Below are positions 52,841 to 59,916 of a stretch of 64,000 nt of DNA, piece after piece. Within the stretch, counting starts at the first letter, position 1. Each line of letters opens with the position of its first letter. The stretch covers positions 1,178,001 to 1,242,000 of the forward strand of contig NZ_SHNN01000001.1 of NCBI RefSeq assembly GCF_026262625.1, given 5' to 3'. The DNA comes from Candidatus Litorirhabdus singularis. GTDB lineage: Bacteria > Pseudomonadota > Gammaproteobacteria > Pseudomonadales > Halieaceae. Made by a program: the position numbers and the translations under genes. The notes beneath the pieces are model-generated. The model saw nothing but the letters and a program-made list of their open reading frames with translations. It did no database searches and was not told the origin of the DNA.

Positions 52841-53307
52841 TGGGCTAAATAGTCGCTGGCCAGCTGCACCGCCGGCAACAGACTAAGGCTCAGCGCCAGT
52901 TGCAGGGTTGGCGTCAGCACTGCCTGCCAGCTTTGATGAGGCAACGCGCGAATGACTGCGGCGCTCATCAGGGCCAAACAACTGAAGCCCGTCATCGAGA
53001 CCATGATTCCTCCCAGAAACGCCAGCGAGGTGGCATCCATGAGCCAAAGTATACTGTGAATAGGCAGCGGTACCAGTATTAGCCAGCTAGCTACAAAGAG
53101 GTTGGCCCAGCGGTCTGTGCAGGCCGGCAGGGCCGGTAGTATCAAAGCCAGCAGTAAACCCTGTAGAGCCAGCAGCGCAACAGCGGCGGTGTTGTGCAGC
53201 AACGGCTGCTCGGTGGCTGACAGTCCTGGCGCCAGCGAGCCCAGCAGCCAGAGGCTCCAGACCAGCAGCGCAGCAACCATTAATAGTCCGGACAGACGCA
53301 GGTTCAT
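52837..53307 (-). CDS. Small integral membrane protein of unknown function
   Basis: The 156-residue protein is nearly all hydrophobic, with about four transmembrane helices (LMVAALLVWSLWLLGSL, VALLALQGLLLALILPALP, LFVASWLILVPLPIHSILWL and FLGGIMVSMTGFSCLALMSA), ending in a further hydrophobic stretch. No family was recognised. It overlaps the preceding gene and the following gene by four bases each (ATGA), so expression is coupled. It is likely a subunit of the membrane complex encoded by this operon. Confidence 0.7.
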   Translation of the reverse strand: MNLRLSGLLMVAALLVWSLWLLGSLAPGLSATEQPLLHNTAAVALLALQGLLLALILPALPACTDRWANLFVASWLILVPLPIHSILWLMDATSLAFLGGIMVSMTGFSCLALMSAAVIRALPHQSWQAVLTPTLQLALSLSLLPAVQLASDYLAQ

Positions 53308-54764
53308 ATTGTGGGTCCTGCGGCTATTGCAGGGCTTCGCAGCAGCAGCCAGTGCCTGTTGGGCTCTTCTGCTGGAAGGTTAATCAATAGTGCCAACGGA
53401 GTATTTGCCAGGCGCTGATGCATCATTTGCAATAGTGGACGTGCCCCGGCTATGCCGCTGCTGTTGCCAATTTGCCATTCCGCACCGGGGGCTAGCGCCG
53501 GTATTGCAAAGAATTCCTGATTCCACCAGAGCACGGCTGCCGGTAGAGTCTCGCTACTGTGATTGACCAGATAAGGCCGCGCCGCGCGCATACCCAGCTC
53601 CAGTTGCGGGTCGATAAAGCGGTAGCGCTGATAACTCAGCTGCTGTCGCGAGAACAGCTGGGTGGCTAGCTCCAGGGCCATGCCGTTAGCGCCGATAGCA
53701 ATGGTGGTTACGCTGGCGTTAGCCGATATTGCCTGCGGTGCTGTTGTGGGTTCTAGCAGAGCCTGTTGTCCGCGCCAGCGTCCGCGGCCAGCCAAGTCCA
53801 GTATGCGGGTGGTCTGAGCGACTGGATCATTGATCTGCATTTCGCTCCAGCTCAGTGCGGTGCGTAAGGGTGGTCGTTGCCACCAGCCGCCTATAGCCAG
53901 TGCGGTGATTAATACTACCCAGCCCAGCAACCAGCGGCGTTGCGTCTTAAGCCCCAGCAGTACCAACAGCCCTAGCAGATAGCCGCCTAGCAGCAAACTC
54001 AGGGGAAGCATAGCCGGGTGCATTGGCGCTGAGTCTGCCGCCAGCCGTGCCAGCGCGTTGATGGCGTCGCGGCTCCAGGCCGGGCGGGGTGTCACGGTGT
54101 TACTGGCCTGCTGCCAATGGGTAAACGCTGCTACCGTTTTCCCTCCACAGCCAGCATAGCGTTGCAGCTCACCAGTTTGTGCGGTGCTGGTGTTGAGCAG
54201 ATAGAGCCTGCCACAGGTGGCCACAAACTCACGCAGGGCCTGACGCTGCTCAGGTAGCAATTGATTTAGCGTGGCGCTATCAAGCACCAGTGTAGTTACG
54301 CCGGCGTAGCCCATAGCCAGATGTGGGAGAGAGTCTGGCGCGGTATGCAATAAGCCCTCCGGCGCGCTCAAAAGATACTCCTGTGCGGGCGCGCGTACCG
54401 CGCTCACACGCAATGGTCGGGTCGGTTCTATAAGTTGCAGACGCAGCTGTTGCCGGGACGCAGTCCCATCGGCGTAGGCAGCCGTGACAGTTATTGTGCC
54501 GCCGACGTCGGCCACGAACGGGAGTTGTAGCTTTATGGCTGCAGCGCCACTCAGCTCGATACTTTGTTCAAAACGGTGGCTGGCACTGGCGGTCGCGAGC
54601 TGTACTTTGCCTGCCGGATAGTTAGTCAGAAGCAGCTCAACTTCACTGCTGTGACCGATTCTGGCCAGTCCCTGCCACGCTGGCCACGCCTGCAGCTGTG
54701 GCTCTGCCAGTGCTGGTCCAGCCTGCAACAGCAGCGCGAGCAGCCAGATCAGCGAGTACCGCAC
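53304..54764 (-). CDS. Secreted/membrane protein of unknown function
   Basis: The 486-residue protein starts with GTG at 54764, nine bases after the toroid gene, and has a Sec signal peptide ending ALAEPQ. A beta-rich domain follows (about 25-130), then a Cys-containing segment (VATCGRLYLLNTS and YAGCGG). Two adjacent transmembrane helices (about 250-290, LLGGYLLGLLVLLGL and LLGWVVLITALAIGGWW) come next, then a second extracytoplasmic beta-rich domain. No known domain was recognised; the topology resembles BatD-like proteins of VWA/MoxR operons but this is not shown by motifs. Confidence 0.7.
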   Translation of the reverse strand: MRYSLIWLLALLLQAGPALAEPQLQAWPAWQGLARIGHSSEVELLLTNYPAGKVQLATASASHRFEQSIELSGAAAIKLQLPFVADVGGTITVTAAYADGTASRQQLRLQLIEPTRPLRVSAVRAPAQEYLLSAPEGLLHTAPDSLPHLAMGYAGVTTLVLDSATLNQLLPEQRQALREFVATCGRLYLLNTSTAQTGELQRYAGCGGKTVAAFTHWQQASNTVTPRPAWSRDAINALARLAADSAPMHPAMLPLSLLLGGYLLGLLVLLGLKTQRRWLLGWVVLITALAIGGWWQRPPLRTALSWSEMQINDPVAQTTRILDLAGRGRWRGQQALLEPTTAPQAISANASVTTIAIGANGMALELATQLFSRQQLSYQRYRFIDPQLELGMRAARPYLVNHSSETLPAAVLWWNQEFFAIPALAPGAEWQIGNSSGIAGARPLLQMMHQRLANTPLALLINLPAEEPNRHWLLLRSPAIAAGPTI

Positions 54765-54773
54765 CTCAGGTGG

Positions 54774-55856
54774 TTACTGGCGAATAACGTGGTTGAGCGC
54801 AATCACTGACCAGGCGGTCACCAGCTCGGGTTTGTCTTCCCACCAGCGCCCCGAATAAGGGTTAACCCAGGAGCCGTCTTTAGCCTGCATGCTGAGCAGT
54901 TGCCGGGTCAGATCTTCACGCCAGTTATGTTTCACCCCTGCCGAGTCTACCAATAGTGGCTCACCGTAGGCGTACATAGCTTTAGCAAAGGCGTTGTAGT
55001 AGTAAAAGAGGCCACTGTTGTTGTCCACGCCTGGGTTGTTAGCAAGCGTGTAGTTATTACGAATCCAGTCATAGGCCGCCAGCACTCTGGGATCTTGCTT
55101 TTCAGCGCCTGCGAACAGCAGTCCAATAAGTCCCGCATGGGTCATGCCGCCATAGGATCCGGTACCTCCGTGGGGACTGTAGCCCGGCATATAGGTGAAG
55201 CCGCCATCGTTAGCTGCCCAGTCCTGGTCGTTGCTCTCACTGCGATTTTGCGAGCGACTCACAAACACCAGTGCGCGCTGCCAGACCGGGTCTTCAGGGT
55301 CCAGTGCAGTCGCCCGCAGGCCTTCCAGCGCAAGGTATTGATTGGACAGGTCGGGGCGTTCGTCGCCACCGTAACCGATGCCGCCGTAGAACTTATGATC
55401 GGGCTCGTAGCCCTCGCTTTGCTCCAGTTGCAAGGATTGCAGATACCTCTGCGCGGCTTTGATAATCGGTTCATATTTGGGGTTGCCGGTCGCCTGCAGT
55501 GCGACAAGTGCGACGGCGGTGTTGTAGCCGCTGTTCTGTCCGCTTTCGCTAATCGAACCGTTGTCATTGACGTGGCTGAGCAGGAATCCTATCGGGCGTG
55601 TGATAAAGGCGCCGTCGCTCTCGTCATAACCGCGCCTGTTTTCCAGAAAGGCTCTTGTCGCCAATGCGGTAATGCCAACCGAGTGCATCCACGAGCCATC
55701 GTCCTGCTGTTGATTGCGTAAAAAGCGCAGTCCGGCATCTGCGGAGCGCTTGGCTTTTTCCAGCAATTCCGCGTCTATAGGTGCCTGGGCAAAAGCGCTG
55801 GCGCTGATGACCCATAGACCAGCGACTATTCCCAGTAATCTGCTTCTGCGTTTCAT
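54774..55856 (-). CDS. Secreted alpha/alpha-toroid protein of the prenyltransferase/squalene-oxidase repeat type
   Basis: The 360-residue protein has a signal peptide (LLGIVAGLWVISASAFAQ) followed by toroid repeats with Q-D-G-S-W motifs: NQQQDDGSWMHSVG, GSYGGMTHAGLIGLLFAG, AKAMYAYGEPLLVD and MQAKDGSWVNPYS, ending TAWSVIALNHVIRQ. The fold is that of terpene cyclases and prenyltransferase beta subunits, but no catalytic motif (DxDD or zinc ligands) is visible, and the protein is exported, so a binding or unknown hydrolytic role is more likely. The ATG forms a TGATG coupling with the upstream gene. It shares features with the toroid inside the giant PKD protein. Confidence 0.85.
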   Translation of the reverse strand: MKRRSRLLGIVAGLWVISASAFAQAPIDAELLEKAKRSADAGLRFLRNQQQDDGSWMHSVGITALATRAFLENRRGYDESDGAFITRPIGFLLSHVNDNGSISESGQNSGYNTAVALVALQATGNPKYEPIIKAAQRYLQSLQLEQSEGYEPDHKFYGGIGYGGDERPDLSNQYLALEGLRATALDPEDPVWQRALVFVSRSQNRSESNDQDWAANDGGFTYMPGYSPHGGTGSYGGMTHAGLIGLLFAGAEKQDPRVLAAYDWIRNNYTLANNPGVDNNSGLFYYYNAFAKAMYAYGEPLLVDSAGVKHNWREDLTRQLLSMQAKDGSWVNPYSGRWWEDKPELVTAWSVIALNHVIRQ

Positions 55857-56557
55857 CAGTGTGTCTCCGGGGGTATGGCGGGTGCCGGTTTCGGGGTGCG
55901 CAGACAGATGCTGCGAGTATGAATCATAAGGCCGCCATAGAGTGCCAGCAATAACACCAACGGCGGGTAAGTGACAGGCATAGCAGCCAGTTCGGAGTAG
56001 CGGTAGGACCAGCTGCTGCGCATAAAATCAATATCAGCCAGTCCTGCCAGCAGGCTCAACGGGCTGATGAAGAGTGCTATCGCGCCCATGTTCTCGCTGC
56101 CGCTAGCCGCCAGCGGACCCAGCCACAGCGGCGCCAGCATCAATATCAGCGTGGTGATGGTTACAGCTGCTGCCGCCAGGCTGGCGGACAGCTGCTGTCG
56201 CAGCTGCAGTGCCTGCTGCGCAAGGCTACTCAGTATCACTAATATGGCAATACCCGCGCATAGCAGCCACAGGGATGCACTGACCACTGCGTTTAGGGAG
56301 GTTAACAGCGGTACGCTGCACAGGAATGCCAGACCCGCTGCCAAGCCTTGCCCCAGCGCCGCTAGCGCGGGTGCCGGTGTTGATAGCGGCGTCTGTTGAG
56401 CCATAGCTAACGGCCCCAGCAACTGGGCCAGCAACACGGTAATCGCAGCCCACACTAGCTGCTGCTGGCTGCCGAACAAATCATTGTCCGGCAGCGCCAG
56501 CATCGTGACTGCTGTCAGTAAAGTCAGTGCTAGCCACATTTTCAAGAGTGATGCCAT
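55856..56557 (-). CDS. Integral membrane protein of unknown function
   Basis: The start is placed at ATG 56557, inside the last 16 bases of the VTT gene and just after a GAGGG site; two upstream in-frame ATGs are alternatives. The 233-residue product has about seven transmembrane helices, with Gln-, Ser- and Ala-rich loops, and ends in a short hydrophilic Pro-rich tail (KPAPAIPPETH). No family was recognised. It is followed by the toroid gene with a one-base overlap. The pattern suggests a membrane partner of the operon's complex. Confidence 0.75.
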   Translation of the reverse strand: MASLLKMWLALTLLTAVTMLALPDNDLFGSQQQLVWAAITVLLAQLLGPLAMAQQTPLSTPAPALAALGQGLAAGLAFLCSVPLLTSLNAVVSASLWLLCAGIAILVILSSLAQQALQLRQQLSASLAAAAVTITTLILMLAPLWLGPLAASGSENMGAIALFISPLSLLAGLADIDFMRSSWSYRYSELAAMPVTYPPLVLLLALYGGLMIHTRSICLRTPKPAPAIPPETH

Positions 56558-57153
56558 GTGCCCTCGCTGCCTATAAAGTAACGCCATAACAACCAGCATA
56601 ACACTGGCAACAACATCGGTAGCACCAGACCAGGACCCGCCAGTTGCTGCGCCAGCTGGTATTCGCCTATTAGTGCCAGCGCCATGGCATAGCAGCCATT
56701 ACCCAGTAGGCAGGGCGGCAGAAATACGCGGAATGGCACGCGGCTGGCGCCGGCCATAAAGGTCATCGCCTCTGCCAAAACCGGCACCGGCCGGCTTAGA
56801 AATAACAGCACGCCAGTGGGGCGCTCCGGTAGGGATTGAGAGAATCGCTGTGGCCACAGGCGGCCGATGCCATAACCCAGGCAATGGCCGATCATCAGGC
56901 CGCACCATATCCATAGTAGTGAGGGTAGCCAGCCGAGTCTGGCGCCAAGTAGGGTGCCTACAATACTGGAGGGGACGGGTAGCAAGATGTCACCAGCTAA
57001 CAGCAGCATACCGGCCGCGGCGAACTGCGTGGCACTGCTGTCAGCAGCCGACAGCCAGCGTTCTCCCGGCATCTCTCCCACCGCGATAAACGGGATGATG
57101 GGTATGAGCAGGGAGAGCAGGCAGATGACTGTCACGCGTCCCCAGGTTTGCAT
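56542..57153 (-). CDS. VTT-domain (DedA/TVP38-type) membrane protein
   Basis: The start is ATG 57153, six bases after a GGAG site; an in-frame TTG just upstream is less likely. The 203-residue protein has about five membrane helices and the family's central motifs LLLAGDILLPVPSSIVGTL, GLMIGHCLGYGIGR and SRPVPVLAEAMTFMAGASR, followed by a short re-entrant-type segment. DedA/VTT proteins help distribute lipids such as undecaprenyl phosphate or maintain membrane homeostasis. It is the first gene of the ten-gene operon with the toroid, MoxR and VWA proteins, and divergent from the O-methyltransferase. Confidence 0.85.
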   Translation of the reverse strand: MQTWGRVTVICLLSLLIPIIPFIAVGEMPGERWLSAADSSATQFAAAGMLLLAGDILLPVPSSIVGTLLGARLGWLPSLLWIWCGLMIGHCLGYGIGRLWPQRFSQSLPERPTGVLLFLSRPVPVLAEAMTFMAGASRVPFRVFLPPCLLGNGCYAMALALIGEYQLAQQLAGPGLVLPMLLPVLCWLLWRYFIGSEGTWHHS

Positions 57154-57227
57154 TGCAGTCTCCAATCAAGAGTTTCAATTGTAGTGGCTGCCGTCGTACG
57201 AGACAAACGGCAGCAGTCTGGGTGTAT

Positions 57228-57243
57228 GGAATCACCCTGCCAA
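57228..57243 (-). promoter_or_regulatory. Weak sigma-54-like element before the VTT-toroid-VWA operon
   Basis: Read on the minus strand the bases are TTGGCAGGGTGATTCC (57243 down to 57228). They match 9 of 11 defined consensus positions TGGCACG-N4-TTGC, but the invariant G of the -12 box is C. Transcription would start near 57216 and leave a leader of about 63 bases. The broken -12 doublet makes this a weak candidate. Confidence 0.2.
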
Positions 57244-57291
57244 GCGTGACATCATGAGATTCTCTTAAAGCGACCATGGGACTGTCAGGTA

Positions 57292-58314
57292 ATGGAATCT
57301 GTCGCAACGCTTGCAACACCGGTTGCAGATGCAACGCGCATCATGCAACTGTCCACCGCCTACTGGGATTCACAGATACTGCTGACGGCGAATAGGGTAG
57401 GTTTATTTGGCGCTATTGAGGAAGGTGCAGATACAACCTCCGCAATAGCCACGGCGCTGGAATTCGCCGAGCGGCCAACCCGGCTGTTACTCAAGGCTCT
57501 GGTGAGTCTGGGGTTGCTTTCGGAGCAGGCGGGCCGCTTCAGCAATACGCCGGCGGGCAAGGCGCTGCTGGTGCCCGGTGGTGGTGCCTTCATGGGTAAT
57601 TCGTTTCGCTACAGCGATGATCTCTATAACACCTGGGGTTTGTTGGAGCAGGCGCTGCGCGACGATACGCCGCAGCTACCACCGGCGCAGTATCTGGGGG
57701 ATGACGCCGAGCGTACCCGGCACTTTGTTTATGCCATGCATGACCGGGCGTTAGGCACCGCCAGCACTCTGGTAGACCTGGTGGATCTTACGGGTCGTCG
57801 CACCCTGCTGGATGTGGGCGGCGGTCCTGGTACCTATTCCGCACTCTTCTGCCGTCGTTATCCTGAGTTGTCTTCGCAGGTGTTAGATCTGCCCGGTGTG
57901 ACGGCTATTGCCGAGGAAATTGTCGCCGGCATGCAAGTAGGCGAGCGGGTCGGTTTTATCGCTGGCGACTACTTTGTCGAGGATTGGCCGGGTGATCGTG
58001 ACGTGGTAATGATTTCTGGAGTATTTCATCGTGAAACGGCAGCTAGCTGTCAGCAGTTGATTGCCCGTGCTCATGCCAGTCTGGCCCCCGGTGGGCTGCT
58101 GGTGATAGCCGATGTTATGACCGATAGCAGTGGCAGTGCGCCCAGCATGGCAGCTTTGTTTGGATTGAATATGCTGTTAACCGCCGCCGATGGGGGTGTC
58201 CATGCGGATGCGGATATAGCCAGTTGGATGGCAGATGCAGGTCTGGGCCAACTGGAGACACAGATCTTTCCGCCGCCCATGCCGCATAGGGTAGTGACTG
58301 GAGTGAAATTGTGA
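57292..58314 (+). CDS. SAM-dependent O-methyltransferase (AcMNT/caffeate OMT type)
   Basis: The 340-residue protein has the two-domain plan of plant-type and bacterial natural-product O-methyltransferases. The N-terminal dimerisation domain (about 15-95) carries YWDSQILLTANRVGLF. The Rossmann methyltransferase domain has the SAM motif LLDVGGGPGTYS (residues 172-183), and the APGGLLVIADVMTD segment follows. Members methylate hydroxyls of small aromatic or polyketide compounds. The closest functional relatives cannot be told from sequence alone; carotenoid- and polyketide-tailoring enzymes are in the group. It is divergent from the ten-gene operon and its stop overlaps the GTG start of the YdjY-like gene by four bases. 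Confidence 0.85.
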   Translation: MESVATLATPVADATRIMQLSTAYWDSQILLTANRVGLFGAIEEGADTTSAIATALEFAERPTRLLLKALVSLGLLSEQAGRFSNTPAGKALLVPGGGAFMGNSFRYSDDLYNTWGLLEQALRDDTPQLPPAQYLGDDAERTRHFVYAMHDRALGTASTLVDLVDLTGRRTLLDVGGGPGTYSALFCRRYPELSSQVLDLPGVTAIAEEIVAGMQVGERVGFIAGDYFVEDWPGDRDVVMISGVFHRETAASCQQLIARAHASLAPGGLLVIADVMTDSSGSAPSMAALFGLNMLLTAADGGVHADADIASWMADAGLGQLETQIFPPPMPHRVVTGVKL

Positions 58315-58997
58315 AGCAGCTGGCGCTAGTGCTGATGTTAGTACTGGTCTCAGGACCGATCACAGCGGCGGCGCCTGAGGTAAAAAGTGCCGCTGCGCCC
58401 ATCGACCTGGGGGATGGGCGGCTGCAGGTTGGTGCCATTATTATCGATCAAGCCAAGCAGACGTTTACGACACCGGGCGTGACGCTGCGGCGGGCTGACC
58501 CTATCGAGTTCATAGCGGTCACGCAGGGCGGCCACAAAAGCTATGAAAGCATCGTAGAGCTGGAGACCAATGCCCACGATTTCAACCTGGCCTGCATTTT
58601 GATTGGTTTGGATAACAGCCGCGCGACCCGTCCGCAACGGCACTTTGACCCGGCGCCGGTGCGCGGTAATCCGGTCGATATCAGCATCAGTTGGCAGCAA
58701 CAGGGTGCAACTCGCACCGTGGCAGCAGCAGATTTGTTGAGTGTCGATGGCAAGCCGGTCACCTCCCACCGCTGGCGCTATAACGGGTCCTGGTTTGGTC
58801 CTGGCGGTCGTTACAAGGCCGAGGAATTCGGCACGCTGGTAGGCTTTGTGCATGATGAGGACAGCATTATTCACCATCGCGAGGGGTTGGGGCTGGATAA
58901 CTATGGTGGGGTCAAGTTGAATGAGGCATTGGCGCCTCCACAGGGAGCGTCGGTACTGCTAACGATTAGTCGTCCTGTATCAGGCGGGGCTCCTTGA
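58311..58997 (+). CDS. YdjY-domain secreted protein
   Basis: The start is a GTG overlapping the methyltransferase stop by four bases (GTGA). The 228-residue protein has a Sec signal peptide (ALVLMLVLVSGPITAAAP) and a conserved YdjY-type domain with GGHKSYESIVELETNAHDF and the segment HRWRYNGSWFGPGG. E. coli YdjY has no established biochemical function. Cotranscription with an O-methyltransferase is unusual. It is followed by a 217-base AT-rich gap with the sigma-54 promoter of the next gene. Confidence 0.8.
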   Translation: MKQLALVLMLVLVSGPITAAAPEVKSAAAPIDLGDGRLQVGAIIIDQAKQTFTTPGVTLRRADPIEFIAVTQGGHKSYESIVELETNAHDFNLACILIGLDNSRATRPQRHFDPAPVRGNPVDISISWQQQGATRTVAAADLLSVDGKPVTSHRWRYNGSWFGPGGRYKAEEFGTLVGFVHDEDSIIHHREGLGLDNYGGVKLNEALAPPQGASVLLTISRPVSGGAP

Positions 58998-59123
58998 TTT
59001 AAAGGCTTGAACGTTAGCGAGTACAAGTAATTCGGCAGGCAAAGTGTCAGCAAATTTTACACTTGGCGTTTTCATGATTTTGCTCGAGATTATAACCCCA
59101 TGATAATTATGGATAATAAATAT

Positions 59124-59142
59124 TTTGGCGCGTTTTTTGCTT
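59124..59142 (+). promoter_or_regulatory. Sigma-54 promoter of the VPLPA-CTERM gene
   Basis: TTTGGCGCG (59124-59132) followed by TTTT and TTGC (59137-59140) fits TGGCACG-N4-TTGC at 10 of 11 defined positions, the only difference being G for A in the -24 box. The invariant GG (59127-59128) and GC (59139-59140) are ten bases apart, as required. Predicted transcription start is near 59152. PEP-CTERM-type genes of other species are known to be activated through sigma-54 and the PrsK/PrsR pair, which supports the call; no PrsR binding site was identified. Confidence 0.75.
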
Positions 59143-59176
59143 AATCTCCTATACTCAAAGAAACACGCATCAGTTA

Positions 59177-59208
59177 AATGCCGGGTTTGGTTCCGGCATT
59201 GGAGGAAG
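59177..59208 (+). promoter_or_regulatory. Hairpin abutting the ribosome binding site of the VPLPA-CTERM gene
   Basis: AATGCCGG (59177-59184) and CCGGCATT (59193-59200) form a perfect 8-base-pair stem with an 8-base loop. The very next bases are the Shine-Dalgarno GGAGGAAG (59201-59208), seven bases before the ATG. It lies inside the predicted 63-base leader. It could stabilise the message or modulate translation; either role is inference. Confidence 0.55.
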
Positions 59209-59214
59209 ACCCGC

Positions 59215-59832
59215 ATGAATTTAGCTATTGTGAAAAAGACTATCGTCGGTTCGTTGGCGCTCGGCCTGTTTGGCCTCGCCACCTCGGCCCAGGCGCTGAT
59301 GCTGAGCATTTCACCAGCCTCGCAGGTCCGTATGCCCGGGGATTTAGTCTCTGTGGATATTCTGGCCTCGGATTTGGGGGTAGCTGTGATCGGCGATTTT
59401 GACTTTGATATCGGCTATGATTCGGCCGCTCTTTCTTTTAGTAGCTATAGCCTTGGGGCAGGCTTGGGTGCGCCAGGAGCCCTGGGGGACTGCATCGATC
59501 CATTCAGCGACTCGGTTGATTGTAGTCAGGGGGATTTCGGTGGCGCCGTCAATTTGGCCCAGTTCAGTTATCTGAGCTCAGCGGCGCTGGACGCGCTGCA
59601 GGGTGATCCGTTGGTGTTGGCGACTTTGAACTTTGTTGTTGATGTGCTGGCCCCAGGCGATTTCACCACGATCACTTTCGATACCGTTTGGGCCTTGGGT
59701 AATGGGCTAGGATTCACGCCCGTGCCATATGATGGCACCAGCAACGGCATTATCCGCAATGTTCCCCTGCCTGCCACCGCCTTCCTGATGCTGGCTGGCC
59801 TGGCTGCTATGCGCAGCCAACGCCGCCGCTGA
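59215..59832 (+). CDS. Cohesin-like surface protein with VPLPA-CTERM sorting signal
   Basis: The 205-residue protein has a signal peptide (residues 1-28, ending SAQA) and a beta-rich domain (about 29-180) that resembles a type I cohesin: LSISPASQVRMPGDLVSVDI, FDFDIGYDSAALSFSSY and LATLNFVVDVLAPGDFTTI. It ends in the tripartite sorting tail VPLPA, a hydrophobic helix (TAFLMLAGLAAM) and RSQRRR. VPLPA-CTERM proteins are processed by exosortases (archaeosortase/exosortase family) and released to or anchored in the cell surface. No exosortase gene lies in the window. The start has a strong GGAGGAAG site. Its cohesin and the dockerin of the giant protein could pair. Confidence 0.85.
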   Translation: MNLAIVKKTIVGSLALGLFGLATSAQALMLSISPASQVRMPGDLVSVDILASDLGVAVIGDFDFDIGYDSAALSFSSYSLGAGLGAPGALGDCIDPFSDSVDCSQGDFGGAVNLAQFSYLSSAALDALQGDPLVLATLNFVVDVLAPGDFTTITFDTVWALGNGLGFTPVPYDGTSNGIIRNVPLPATAFLMLAGLAAMRSQRRR

Positions 59833-59848
59833 GTCAATCTCCTGTTAA

Positions 59849-59870
59849 CGCGCGTCAGGCTTGACGCGCG
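59849..59870. terminator. Probable bidirectional terminator hairpin
   Basis: CGCGCGTCA (59849-59857) and TGACGCGCG (59862-59870) form a perfect nine-base-pair, GC-rich stem with a four-base loop. It lies between the convergent VPLPA-CTERM and TonB receptor genes. A T-tract is weak on either side, so it may act as a rho-independent or stability element for both transcripts. Confidence 0.6.
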
Positions 59871-59916
59871 GTCTCTCTGCTAGATTTACTTATTCCACCG
59901 CAAGTCGCAGGCTCCG

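Noticed and set aside
59150-59155. TATACT as a sigma-70 -10 box for the VPLPA-CTERM gene
   Set aside because: No -35 box lies at a usable distance, whereas the sigma-54 element just upstream matches its consensus nearly completely.
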